NCBI RefSeq assembly: GCF_003435815.1
Contig: NZ_QTUV01000004.1
Span: forward strand, 124,001-188,000
DNA: 64,000 nt
Reading direction: 5' to 3'
Origin: Dorea sp. AM10-31
Lineage (GTDB): Bacteria; Bacillota; Clostridia; Lachnospirales; Lachnospiraceae
Below the pieces are notes generated by a model. That model was not told the origin of the DNA. It was given only the letters and a program-made list of their open reading frames with translations, and searched no databases. Below are positions 1 through 8,812 of this stretch, in pieces (positions within the stretch are counted from its first letter, which is position 1; every line of letters starts with the position of its first letter). The translations under genes and the position numbers were made by a program.

Positions 1-866
1 TGTTCTGGGATGCAGATGACCGGTTTCATCCAAAAGCACTGGAGGAACTGTATCACAAATCCGAGCAGGTGCAGGCAGACATCTGTGTCTGTGAAGTGTG
101 TGAATTTCGCGGGGACGGCAAATTATATGAAACAGGCGGATATCTGCAAAAAGATAAATTGCCGGAGAAAGATCCATTTAATAAATATGACATACCGGGG
201 GATATCTTTGGCTTTGCATCGAACATGCTGTGGAATAAAATGCTTCGCAGAGCGTTCATTGTGGAAAATGAGATTACATTCCAGGATATCCGGCAGGGAA
301 ATGATACTGCATTTGTCATGCAGGCAATGTATCAGGCAGAGCGGATTACAACGGTCAGTAAAGAGCTTGCTTATTATAGAATGAACAATCCAGGAAGTTT
401 AACGTCACAGGCATCAGAGACATGGAAATGCCCATTTGAATCGTATCGTTATACATGGGAACAGTTGAAAAAGCAAGATGATTTTGCGTTGGTAGAGAAA
501 AGTTTTCGCAATAAGATGATAAGAGGATTGTTTCGGTCTTTGAATATACAGACTTCTTTTGCTGCTTATCAAGAATTGTATGATTTTCTGAAAGAGGAGG
601 GAATGCGTGCGGTTGATCTGGAGGACGTGACAGAAGATATGGTAGAAGAACCATGGATGTATGCGGATCTCATGCGAATGAAGTCGATGTCGGCAGGAGA
701 CTTTCTTCTATGTAAAGCAACGGAACGGATGAATGACAGAGACCAGTTAAAATATACGCTTCGCAGGGTGCGCAGGAGACTGGCATTCCTACTGACTCTT
801 AATGAGAAAATAAAGCGATTAAAGAAGAAAATTAAAGGGGAATCTAAGAAAAGTATCGGTGAATAA
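1..866 (+). CDS. Family 2 glycosyltransferase, 3' part (5' end outside window)
   Basis: The reading frame is open from base 3, so the gene starts upstream; 287 residues are visible. The first visible residues FWDADDRF carry the acidic DxDD sugar-nucleotide/metal motif of GT-A fold family 2 glycosyltransferases, followed by a region with NDTAFVMQAMY, which resembles the 'ED' acceptor-site region of capsule and teichoic-acid glycosyltransferases. The C-terminus is strongly basic (RRVRRRLAFLL, then KIKRLKKKIK), typical of peripheral membrane attachment. It probably adds a sugar to a cell-surface polymer; donor and acceptor cannot be read from the sequence. A palindrome follows the stop codon, suggesting the end of a transcription unit. 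Confidence 0.8.
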   Translation, partial: FWDADDRFHPKALEELYHKSEQVQADICVCEVCEFRGDGKLYETGGYLQKDKLPEKDPFNKYDIPGDIFGFASNMLWNKMLRRAFIVENEITFQDIRQGNDTAFVMQAMYQAERITTVSKELAYYRMNNPGSLTSQASETWKCPFESYRYTWEQLKKQDDFALVEKSFRNKMIRGLFRSLNIQTSFAAYQELYDFLKEEGMRAVDLEDVTEDMVEEPWMYADLMRMKSMSAGDFLLCKATERMNDRDQLKYTLRRVRRRLAFLLTLNEKIKRLKKKIKGESKKSIGE

Positions 867-910
867 GGAAACAGATAGAAAATCTATTGATTAAAACGAC
901 AAAAATATAA

Positions 911-953
911 AATATGGCTTATTTATTGATATAAATGATAAATAAGCCATATT
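911..953. terminator. Palindrome / probable terminator after glycosyltransferase
   Basis: A perfect 16-bp inverted repeat (arms 911-926 and 938-953) with an 11-nt loop lies between the glycosyltransferase and the next gene. It is AT-rich and lacks a clear T-run, so termination is likely but not certain. Confidence 0.55.
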
Positions 954-1034
954 TATTGGATTTATCAATTAGTGAAAAGCCGGAAAATATGATACGCTAC
1001 ATAATAGACTATCAGGTCATTTAGGAGGAAAAAC

Positions 1035-2369
1035 ATGAAAAACAACAGATGGAAGAAGGCACTTTCTGTTGCTCTCGTCTGCTGTATGCTGGCTGGAACA
1101 GGACAGGGATTCACTGTTCATGCACAAGACGAAGCAGCGCAGGAAGAGGCAGTAGTAACAGCTGTTAAAGCTACGCCAGACACGCTTCCGGAGGACGGAG
1201 GGACGATTACGGTTAAAGCAACCGGAACAGGTCTCACATCCGAAAACTGGGGAGTAGAATTTGATGCGACTTTGAAAGAGGGAGGAATGTCTGTATCGAA
1301 CAAGATACAGCCTACAGTCAAAGAAGTGAAAAAAGACACTGCAATCATCGAAGTTCCGGAGAACCCGATGAGGAATGATATTGACTTAAAGATCAAAGCA
1401 GGTGTCAAAAACGGGGAAACAATTGAGGAACAGGCTGAGACAACAGTCTTACTGGAAAAGAAGACAAGAGATATGGTGGAATTTCCAGTAGAGCAGATCG
1501 CACAGACAGGTTCCAATGCGATCACAGCAACCTTCAAGGAAGATATCCAGTTTGGATATGCGGATATGGAGAGAGTTAAGAGCAAAATCTATATTGCGAA
1601 AATGCACGGTACATTCGAGAAAATCCGTACGGTTTCAGATGAAGATGAAGTGATCATCGAAGGAAATCAGCTTATCGTTCGCTTCAAAGAAGATTTTACG
1701 AAAAACGAACTTGGAGTGGATTCCGGCCTTTATGTCGGAGCCGGTGCATTAAAAAATGACGACAACAAATATAACAAAGAAGTATCATGGTCAATCACTA
1801 CAAAACCAACGATCAGCCAGATTGATCTCAGTAAAGAGGTTCTTGACTATCAGGGTGGAACAGTAACTGCCACACTCAAAGGTGTACGTGTAGATGAGAT
1901 TGATATTGAGAAGGATGTAGAAGCGTATTTAACCGGAGCAGGAGAAACAGATGCGGCAGTCGGAACAACGCTTGATGTTGTAAAGACAGAGAATGGTCTG
2001 CAGATGACAGTAACTGTACCGGAGAATACGACAGACAATACAATGGCCTATGCGATCAATGTAAAGTATAAGGGCATGTTAGTATACGAAGGAAGCAATG
2101 GGAACCCGGCGAAGAAGGCGATCATTTCTGTATTGGCAAAAGGAACAGACCCGGCCAAGCAGACATTGGCAACAATGACGATCACCGGTAATAACAAAGA
2201 CAACACGGGTGATTTCAATAAAGATATTACAGTAAAAGTATCCCCACAGGTCGGAGAATTAAAAACCGTTCTTCGTCTGTATGGAACAAATCTTGATTCC
2301 AAAATAGTAAAAGTTCGTGCCATCGATGAGAATGGAATTATCTTCCCGGTGTACGACATTCCGGAATGA
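1035..2369 (+). CDS. Secreted Ig-like surface protein, N-terminal part (ends at in-frame TGA)
   Basis: 444 codons starting at ATG 1035 behind AGGAGG (1023-1028). A signal peptide is clear: basic MKNNRWKK, hydrophobic core, cleavage near VHAQ. The rest is beta-rich, with two similar segments resembling bacterial Ig-like or invasin-type repeats (near residues 40-140 and 270-350, each opening with a GGT(I/V)T-type motif). The frame stops at TGA 2367-2369, but the same frame continues open to 3398 and encodes the missing C-terminal repeats. The original product was therefore one secreted protein of about 787 residues. Whether this half is made and secreted alone is unknown. Role: a surface or matrix protein, ligand unknown. 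Confidence 0.75.
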   Translation: MKNNRWKKALSVALVCCMLAGTGQGFTVHAQDEAAQEEAVVTAVKATPDTLPEDGGTITVKATGTGLTSENWGVEFDATLKEGGMSVSNKIQPTVKEVKKDTAIIEVPENPMRNDIDLKIKAGVKNGETIEEQAETTVLLEKKTRDMVEFPVEQIAQTGSNAITATFKEDIQFGYADMERVKSKIYIAKMHGTFEKIRTVSDEDEVIIEGNQLIVRFKEDFTKNELGVDSGLYVGAGALKNDDNKYNKEVSWSITTKPTISQIDLSKEVLDYQGGTVTATLKGVRVDEIDIEKDVEAYLTGAGETDAAVGTTLDVVKTENGLQMTVTVPENTTDNTMAYAINVKYKGMLVYEGSNGNPAKKAIISVLAKGTDPAKQTLATMTITGNNKDNTGDFNKDITVKVSPQVGELKTVLRLYGTNLDSKIVKVRAIDENGIIFPVYDIPE

Positions 2370-3398
2370 GATGGCACCTTACGATTCGTTGCAATCGCAG
2401 GAATGAATAAGAACGGAGCAGTTGGCGATGGAAACAGTCAGCTGATCGAAGTCCTTCCGGCAAGATTCGCCGGCACAAGAACAGACGAACCTAAGAAATT
2501 TACAATTCAGGTAGCACTGGATGGAAAACATTTCCTGGAAAGTCCGTCCGTAGTATTAAGAGTAGATAATACTGGAATCAGAGAAGAGACAGAATACGCA
2601 TTTACAGATAAAGAAGACATTCGAACAGTCACTGTAAATTACAAAGAAGAGGGCACAGGAAAAGCCCTTGCAAAACCGGATAAATATGAGGCTTATGCAA
2701 TCTCAATGGTACAACAGTTTGACATTGCGCCGAAGAGTATCCCGGGATATGAAGTAGTGAAAAACAAAGCGGGAGAACCGGTCATCAGCCCGGCAGTAAA
2801 ATGGGATAAAGATCTGATCGGGGATGCCGGCCGCAATTACACATACACATATCGCAGATTAAAACCTGCAACTGTAAAAGTGAAAAAAGTTAAAGTTGCA
2901 GGTTCTTATAAAAAAGTCGCAGCAGGAAAGAAAGTGAAGCTTGCCGCAGCGGTTTCACCATCCAATGCGACAAACAAAGCAGTCACATGGAAGAGCAGCA
3001 ATACAAAAGTTGCAACTGTAGATAAATATGGCAATGTGACATTAAAGAAAAATTCAGGTGGTAAGAAAGTTACCATTACAGCAACTGCAAAAGACGGAAG
3101 CAAAGTGAAAGGTACTTACACGATCACTTCCATGAAGGGAATCGTTAAGAAAGTAAGCATTTCGAAAGCAACATCTGTCAAAGCTGGAAAAACATTAAAA
3201 TTAAAATTAAAAGTAACTGCAAGTAAAGGTGCAAATAAAACAGTCAGATGGACAAGCAGTAATACAAAGTATGCAACTGTAACATCTTCCGGTAAAGTAA
3301 CTGCTAAGAAAGCCGGCAAAGGCAAGAAGGTGAAGATCACCGCAGCAGCAACTGACGGAAGTGGTAAGAAGAGTACAGTAACATTGAAAATTAAATAG
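2370..3398 (+). pseudogene. C-terminal part of the same surface protein (MucBP-like plus two BIG2 domains)
   Basis: This is the direct in-frame continuation of the preceding gene after TGA 2367-2369; an internal ATG at 2403 has no convincing ribosome binding site or signal peptide. It encodes a MucBP-like segment (VTVNYKEEGTGKAL..., ending YTYTYRR) and then two bacterial Ig-like (BIG2) domains with the hallmark 'TWKSSNTKVATVDKYGNVT' type strand pattern. It ends with a very lysine-rich tail and no LPXTG motif. Without readthrough or reversion the C-terminal half would not be exported, so I treat it as the broken half of one gene. The alternative is a sequencing error or a true readthrough site. 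Confidence 0.65.
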
Positions 3399-3433
3399 TA
3401 AAGTGATCTGGTAGTCACGGAAAAACAATCATA

Positions 3434-3458
3434 TTTGTGGGGGCATTGCCCCCATATC
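3434..3458 (+). terminator. GC-rich hairpin after surface protein
   Basis: TGGGGG/CCCCCA arms (3438-3443 and 3449-3454) around a 5-nt loop. No T-run follows, so it may be a weak terminator or an mRNA 3' end stabiliser. Confidence 0.5.
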
Positions 3459-3495
3459 TGTAAAAATATAATTAAGAGGTATTTAAAGTAACGGT

Positions 3496-4209
3496 ATGAA
3501 TGAAGAGAAGAAACAAGGCAAGCACATAAAACTAATCATATTTATTGGACTCATTTTGGTAATTCTTGTGTTAAACCATATATTTGGCTGGTCTGAATAT
3601 ATCGGAAATATTAACAATTTAAAGAAGCTCGATGAGATGGTAGAGAATAATCTGCCGGTTGCGCTGGCTCTCTACATGGGACTTACAATCGTAGGCTGTG
3701 TAGCTCTGGCTCTTCCAGGGATTACATTTGCCATTGCTGCAGGTCTCCTCTTTGGACCGCTGCTTGGAACAATCGCATGTTCAGTGGCGACGACCATCGG
3801 CGCGATGCTTGCATTCATTGCAGGAAGATTTTTCCTGAAAGACAGTATCAAACCGGCTGCTATGAAGAACAAATATTTGAAAAAATGGTTATTTGATGAA
3901 TCTGGAAATAACGAGATCTTTATTCTTATGATCACAAGACTGGTACCGTTGTTCCCGTACAACTTACAGAATTTTGCGTATGGAGTGACAGATATCAAAT
4001 TTGTGACCTATTCCGTATGTTCCCTCCTTTTTATGTTGCCGGGAACGGCAATGTATACAGTAGGAACAGCCGGACTGGCAGATAAAGAGAATCGAATTTT
4101 ATATATCGGAATTGCAGTCGTACTCGCAGCGCTTGTGCTTGCGATGGGCGCATTCCTCAAAAAACGTTATGTACAGCCGGAAGAGAGTGAGAATGAACAT
4201 GAAGAATAA
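3496..4209 (+). CDS. TVP38/TMEM64 (DedA-like) integral membrane protein
   Basis: 237 residues, with a first membrane segment near residues 12-30, several further hydrophobic segments, and the family's conserved glycine-rich core PGITFAIAAGLLFGPLLG followed by GAMLAFIAGRFF. This is the VTT/SNARE-associated domain shared with E. coli YdjX and YdjZ. The family's biochemical activity is poorly defined; lipid scrambling or small-molecule transport have been proposed. The ribosome binding site (GAGGT, 3475-3479) lies about 16 nt from the ATG, further than usual, and there is no better start. The 3' end overlaps the next gene by 17 nt, indicating translational coupling in an operon running to 11586. 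Confidence 0.85.
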   Translation: MNEEKKQGKHIKLIIFIGLILVILVLNHIFGWSEYIGNINNLKKLDEMVENNLPVALALYMGLTIVGCVALALPGITFAIAAGLLFGPLLGTIACSVATTIGAMLAFIAGRFFLKDSIKPAAMKNKYLKKWLFDESGNNEIFILMITRLVPLFPYNLQNFAYGVTDIKFVTYSVCSLLFMLPGTAMYTVGTAGLADKENRILYIGIAVVLAALVLAMGAFLKKRYVQPEESENEHEE

Positions 4210-5536
4210 ACGGGCGGTGATCGTCTTTACACGAGTGCCTGTTCCGGGAAAGACAAAGACAAGACTGATGCCTTATTTTACACCGAAACAGTGTGAACAA
4301 GTACATATTTGCCTGCTTAAGGATATTGAGAGAGAATGTGAGCAGGCGGCAGCAGATATTTTTGTCTGTTACACGCCGGAAGATAAGGAGAAGAAGATCC
4401 GTAAGATTTTTGGAAAAGAAGCAAAATATTTTCCGCAGAGAGGCGAAGACCTTGGTGTGCGGATGTATGTCGCTATCAAAGATATTTTGAAGATGGGATA
4501 TGATTCCTGTATTTTATTTGGCACGGATATCCCGGAACTTCACAGCACAGATATGGAAAATGCATTCCGTATATTAGAGACGAAGGATATTGTATTCGGA
4601 CCAACGGAAGACGGCGGTTACTATCTGGTTGGAATGAATGAGCCACACAAAGAAGTATTCGAAAAGCAGAGTTATGGACATGCCAGTGTGATGGAAAATA
4701 CACTGGCAGGACTGAAAGAAGTCGGATTACAGGTCGGATTTATCCGGGAATTAAGTGACATTGACAGAAAAGAAGATGTCATAGCTTTCCGGCAGAAGAT
4801 GCGGGAGAATTCGAAATTACAGAAAACGCAGACTGGAAAATACCTGATGCGTACAACGAAGATATCAATTATTATACCGATTTACAATGAAGAGACAACG
4901 ATCCTTGCTATGAAACGGCAGATGGAAGGCCTGAAAGATAAATGTGAAGTTATATTTGTAGATGGTGGAAGTACAGACCGGACATTGGAATTGCTGGGAG
5001 ATACATTTCCGGTATATCATTCGGACAAAGGAAAGGCAGCACAGATGAATGTCGGTGCAAAGAACAGCCACGGAGATATTTTATGTTTTTTGCACTGTGA
5101 CAGCGAAATTCCGGTTACACTTGTACCAGAGATCCGATATGTAATGAAAGACCATCAGGCAGGATGTTTTGGAATCGCATTTCATTCAAAAAATTTCTTT
5201 ATGTGGACATGCCGCGTGATTTCCAATCACCGGATCAAAGACCGGAAAGTCATGTTCGGAGATCAGGGTATATTCGTGACAAGAGAGCTGTTCTTTGAAG
5301 CAGGAATGTTTGCAGAACTGCCGATACTGGAAGATTATCAGTTTTCACTGACTTTAAAAGAAAAAGGTATCCGCTTAGGAATGGCAAGACACCGTATTTA
5401 CACATCGGACAGACGTTTCCCGGATGGAATCATTCCAAAATTAAAGCTCATGTGGCTGATGAACCGGTTACGCAAGATGTATCGGGATGGTGTTTCGATC
5501 GAGAAGATCGCAAGTCTCTATAAGGATGTGCGATAG
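4193..5536 (+). CDS. Fused rSAM/selenodomain-associated transferases 1 and 2
   Basis: 447 residues from ATG 4193, chosen because GGAAGAGAG lies just upstream at 4179-4187; a longer open frame to 4112 lies inside the preceding gene. Residues 1-200 match the TIGR04282/DUF2064 family (AVIVFTRVPVPGKTKTRL nucleotidyltransferase-like start, then FGTDIPEL and GPTEDGGYYLVG). Residues about 222-447 match the TIGR04283 family-2 glycosyltransferase (ISIIIPIYNEE, FVDGGSTDRT, FLHCDSEIP). These two families are often neighbours and are here one polypeptide. They are associated with unusual small-molecule or sugar modification loci; the actual substrate is unknown. Start position and family calls are strong, function is open. 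Confidence 0.85.
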   Translation: MNMKNKRAVIVFTRVPVPGKTKTRLMPYFTPKQCEQVHICLLKDIERECEQAAADIFVCYTPEDKEKKIRKIFGKEAKYFPQRGEDLGVRMYVAIKDILKMGYDSCILFGTDIPELHSTDMENAFRILETKDIVFGPTEDGGYYLVGMNEPHKEVFEKQSYGHASVMENTLAGLKEVGLQVGFIRELSDIDRKEDVIAFRQKMRENSKLQKTQTGKYLMRTTKISIIIPIYNEETTILAMKRQMEGLKDKCEVIFVDGGSTDRTLELLGDTFPVYHSDKGKAAQMNVGAKNSHGDILCFLHCDSEIPVTLVPEIRYVMKDHQAGCFGIAFHSKNFFMWTCRVISNHRIKDRKVMFGDQGIFVTRELFFEAGMFAELPILEDYQFSLTLKEKGIRLGMARHRIYTSDRRFPDGIIPKLKLMWLMNRLRKMYRDGVSIEKIASLYKDVR

Positions 5537-5561
5537 ATGTATTGTAATTTAGGAGATAAAT

Positions 5562-6587
5562 ATGGATAGCATTAAAGGATTAAAAGAATATATCCGCCTT
5601 CCCTTTTACCGGGAGGTATTGGGGCTTTCGGAGGAAGTGACAGAGAGATATGAGATGTTGGCGCAGGGTGAATACAACCGTAATTATGTATTTACACATC
5701 CGGTGACAGGTAAGAAACTGGTGCTCCGCGTGAACTGCGGAAGCCAGATGCATTTAAGACATCAGATTGAATATGAATTTCACGCATTGAAACTTCTGGA
5801 ATCTTCCGGAAGAACACCGAAGCCACTTTATGTTGATGGCAGTCTGGAGTATTTGGAACATGGCATTATGGTCATGGAATTCTTGCCTGGAACAACTTTG
5901 GATTATCACAAAGGGCTGGGCGGTGCAGCAGAATGTCTTGCAGATATTCACAGTGTAAAGATGCCGGAAGAAGGTATGCACACACTGATCACACCGGAGA
6001 ATCCGCTGGAAGCGATTCTGGATGAGTGTGAGGAAATGGTGAAGACATATATGGAATCATCGCTTGGTGAAGAAGAGAAGAAAGAAAAGATTCGTGAGAT
6101 GCTGGATACGGGCCGGGAGATTGTAAGAAGCATTCCGAATGAGCCGGTTTACCAGTGCTGCGTCAATACAGAATTGAACAATACGAATTTTCTTGTAGAT
6201 GAGAAGGGATATACTTATCTCGTAGACTGGGAAAAACCGTTATATGCCGATCCGGCGCAGGACCTCGGACATTTTCTGGCACCGACAACGACATTCTGGA
6301 AGACGGATGTGCTGTTAGAAAGAGAGGAGATGTTAGATTTCCTCGATACATATATTAGGGCGGTTGCCGGAAGATTCGATGTCACAGGACTGAAGAAACG
6401 TGCCATGCAGTTTACAGGAATCACTTGCCTGCGTGGAATTACATGGTGTGCCATGGCATGGGTACAGTACAGAGAGCCCGGGAAAATGTTATTTAACCAG
6501 TCTACGTTTGAGAAATTGAACGCATATCTGGACGCAGATTTTCTGGAGAAGATGCATCAGTTTCTGAAAGATACATTTTGTATGTAA
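5562..6587 (+). CDS. Aminoglycoside-phosphotransferase-family small-molecule kinase with atypical catalytic loop
   Basis: 341 residues behind AGGAG (5551-5555), 25 nt after the transferase fusion. The kinase-like fold is indicated by an N-lobe VLRVNCG strand with HQIEYEFHALKLL, a hinge-type VMEFLPGTTLD, a catalytic-loop region at residues 202-209 (NTELNNTN) and the metal-binding DWE at 222-224. In the family the loop is normally HGDxxxxN; here His is Asn and the catalytic Asp is Glu204, while the Asn and the downstream Asp222 are kept. It may be a divergent kinase with altered catalysis or a degenerate one. Neighbours suggest it acts on the same substrate as the transferases and ABC importer. 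It is not expected to be an antibiotic-resistance gene. Confidence 0.75.
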   Translation: MDSIKGLKEYIRLPFYREVLGLSEEVTERYEMLAQGEYNRNYVFTHPVTGKKLVLRVNCGSQMHLRHQIEYEFHALKLLESSGRTPKPLYVDGSLEYLEHGIMVMEFLPGTTLDYHKGLGGAAECLADIHSVKMPEEGMHTLITPENPLEAILDECEEMVKTYMESSLGEEEKKEKIREMLDTGREIVRSIPNEPVYQCCVNTELNNTNFLVDEKGYTYLVDWEKPLYADPAQDLGHFLAPTTTFWKTDVLLEREEMLDFLDTYIRAVAGRFDVTGLKKRAMQFTGITCLRGITWCAMAWVQYREPGKMLFNQSTFEKLNAYLDADFLEKMHQFLKDTFCM

Positions 6588-6601
6588 ATAAAATTTACAT
6601 A
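6581..6601. promoter_or_regulatory. 21-bp inverted repeat, copy 1 (candidate operator)
   Basis: Perfect palindrome with arms TATGTAAAT and ATTTACATA separated by AAA, overlapping the stop codon of the kinase gene and 27 nt before the lipoprotein gene. A near-identical copy lies at 11576-11596, before the next gene block. Operator or mRNA-processing hairpin are both possible. Confidence 0.55.
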
Positions 6602-6628
6602 AATATATGATACAAAGGGAGAGACACA

Positions 6629-7876
6629 ATGAAAAAGAAAATTTTGTCAGTGTTGCTTGCAACTACGATGACACTTTCACTTGCAGCATGCAGCAGCAAC
6701 AGCAGCAAAGACTCTTCGGACAAGAAAAATTCGAAAGTGGAAGAGATGTCATTTGATGACATGAAAAAGGAAGCCAAAGGCTCAACCGTAACATTTTATG
6801 GATGGGGTGGAGATGAAGTCCTGAATAAATGGCTGGACGACGTATTCGCACCGGATATGAAAGAAAAATACGATATCAAGATGGAACGTGTTCCGATGGA
6901 TATTGATCAGATCTTAAGCCAGTTATCCGGAGAAATGGAAGGAAACAAAAAAGATGGCGACATCGACATGATATGGATCAATGGAGAGAACTTCAAATCA
7001 GCAAAAGAGAAAAACATGCTGTACGGACCATTTACAGACAAGCTTCCTAACTTCTCAAAATATATTGACACCAAGTCTGAAGATGTAAATTATGACTTTG
7101 CATATCCGATCAAAGGATACGAAGCACCATACGGAAAAGCACAGTTTGTATTTATGAAAGACAATGCTGCTGCAAAAGAAACTCCAAAGAATGCAGAAGA
7201 ATTCTTAGAGTTCTGCAAGAAATACAAAGGAAAAGTAACATATCCAAAACTTCCGGACTTCACAGGAAGTGTATTTGTGCGAAATATCATTTATGAAACC
7301 TGTGGTGGATACGAGCAGTTCATGGATATGAAAGCAGACAAAGCAACTGTGAAAAAAGCAATTCAGCCAGCACTGGATTACCTGAAGAAATTAAATCCAT
7401 ATCTGTGGAACGGTGGAAAATCATTCCCGGATTCCTCTACAAAGTGTGAGAAGATGTACTCTGACGGCGAACTGGTTATGTATATGACATATGGCGCTTA
7501 TGATGCAGCTGTAGGAATTGACAACGGAACCTATCCGAAGACAACTCAGACATTCCAGTTTGACAAAGGAACAATCGGTAATACGAACTTTATGGCAATC
7601 GCAGCAAACTCTGCTAACAAAGCCGGAGCAATGGTAGCAATCAATGAGATGATGTCACCGGAGATTCAGGCAAGCCGTTACAAAGAGATGAAGACTCTTC
7701 CGGTTGTATCTTATGACAAACTGTCTGATGACCAGAAGAAAGAATTTGACAATGTTGACTTAGGAAAAGGTGTTATCGCACAGGATGAGCTCCTTTCCAA
7801 GAGACTTCCTGAGATGCCTGCACAGCTTGTTCCAGTTATCGAAGAGATCTGGCAGGAAGAAGTAGTCGGCAAATAA
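6629..7876 (+). CDS. YnjB-like ABC transporter substrate-binding lipoprotein
   Basis: 415 residues with a lipoprotein signal peptide (MKKKILSVLLATTMTLSLAAC; lipobox Cys21) and a Ser/Lys-rich tether. The body has the periplasmic-binding-protein pattern: STVTFYGWGGDEVLNKWLDD, then DIDMIWINGENFKSAKEKNMLYGPF, which fits the uncharacterised E. coli YnjB family. It would be anchored on the outer face of the membrane and deliver an unknown small solute to the two permeases encoded next. AAAGGGAGAG before the ATG is a good ribosome binding site. The candidate operator at 6581-6601 lies directly upstream, so this may be where regulated expression of the importer begins. Confidence 0.85.
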   Translation: MKKKILSVLLATTMTLSLAACSSNSSKDSSDKKNSKVEEMSFDDMKKEAKGSTVTFYGWGGDEVLNKWLDDVFAPDMKEKYDIKMERVPMDIDQILSQLSGEMEGNKKDGDIDMIWINGENFKSAKEKNMLYGPFTDKLPNFSKYIDTKSEDVNYDFAYPIKGYEAPYGKAQFVFMKDNAAAKETPKNAEEFLEFCKKYKGKVTYPKLPDFTGSVFVRNIIYETCGGYEQFMDMKADKATVKKAIQPALDYLKKLNPYLWNGGKSFPDSSTKCEKMYSDGELVMYMTYGAYDAAVGIDNGTYPKTTQTFQFDKGTIGNTNFMAIAANSANKAGAMVAINEMMSPEIQASRYKEMKTLPVVSYDKLSDDQKKEFDNVDLGKGVIAQDELLSKRLPEMPAQLVPVIEEIWQEEVVGK

Positions 7877-7915
7877 TTTAGCAAAAAACGATTTAGTAAG
7901 TGTGGAAAAGAATAC

Positions 7916-8812
7916 ATGTGGAAAAAATTCATACCATATGCGTTGTTGGTTCCGCAGATTATACTTGGAATCATATTTATAGCAGGACTGGCAACCGGAA
8001 TCACCCAAAGTCTTGGGGTGATTCCGGCTTTTGGTCTTACAGAACCAACATTTAAATATTATAAAGAGATCTTATCCAGACCGGATATTGTAAAATCAAT
8101 CATTTACAGCTTGTATATTGCAGTCACATCAGCAACTCTGGCAGTTCTGATCGGAGTCGGAATATGTGCGGTACTTGTTATGAATACAGATACAAAAGGA
8201 AAAGGGATGCGGATCATTCAGCTCCCGATCATTGTGCCTCATGTAGTCGTTGCACTGTTTGTAGTGAATATTCTTTCACAGAATGGTTTGCTTGCAAGAG
8301 TTTTATGTGCAATGGGATTTATCAAAGAGCAGCAGGATTTTGTACAGCTTTTATATAGTACAAATGGTGTAGGGATCATTATCGCATATTTGTGGAAGGA
8401 GATTCCGTTTGTGATATATTTTGTCATTGCATTGATGGCAAATATTAATGGAAGCCTTGGAGAAGCGGCGATTAATCTGGGAGCCTCCAGAAGAAAAGCT
8501 TTTATGAAAGTCACCCTGCCACTTTGTAGAAGAGCGATTGGCAGCAGTTTTCTGATCATTTTTACATTTGCACTGGGCGCTTATGAGCTTCCGCTTTTAC
8601 TGGGACCGACCTCCCCGGAAGCATTACCGATCCTGGCACATACACAGTACATTCATCCGGATCTTGAAAATCGTCCGTATGCAATGGCATTGAATGGAAT
8701 TATTACTATTATTTCCATGATCTGTGCAGTTGCATATTTTCGGCTGATGCAGAAAAATACAGAGATTTTAAATCGTAGAAAGGCTAAGAAAGAGCACAAT
8801 GAAAAAAAGTAA
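7916..8812 (+). CDS. ABC transporter permease, YnjC N-half-like
   Basis: 298 residues with about six membrane segments. The cytoplasmic coupling loop is clear: EAAINLGASRRKAFMKVTLP (EAA motif, residues about 182-201). It pairs with the next permease, whose start codon lies 14 nt inside this gene. In E. coli YnjC the two permease halves are one polypeptide; here they are separate. The ribosome binding site is modest (GGAAAAG), consistent with coupling to the lipoprotein gene 39 nt upstream. Forms the import channel with the 8799 product; substrate unknown. Confidence 0.85.
   Translation: MWKKFIPYALLVPQIILGIIFIAGLATGITQSLGVIPAFGLTEPTFKYYKEILSRPDIVKSIIYSLYIAVTSATLAVLIGVGICAVLVMNTDTKGKGMRIIQLPIIVPHVVVALFVVNILSQNGLLARVLCAMGFIKEQQDFVQLLYSTNGVGIIIAYLWKEIPFVIYFVIALMANINGSLGEAAINLGASRRKAFMKVTLPLCRRAIGSSFLIIFTFALGAYELPLLLGPTSPEALPILAHTQYIHPDLENRPYAMALNGIITIISMICAVAYFRLMQKNTEILNRRKAKKEHNEKK

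Noticed and set aside
5562..6587. An aminoglycoside resistance gene
   Set aside because: Only the fold is shared; the catalytic loop is atypical and the gene sits in a metabolic import cluster.
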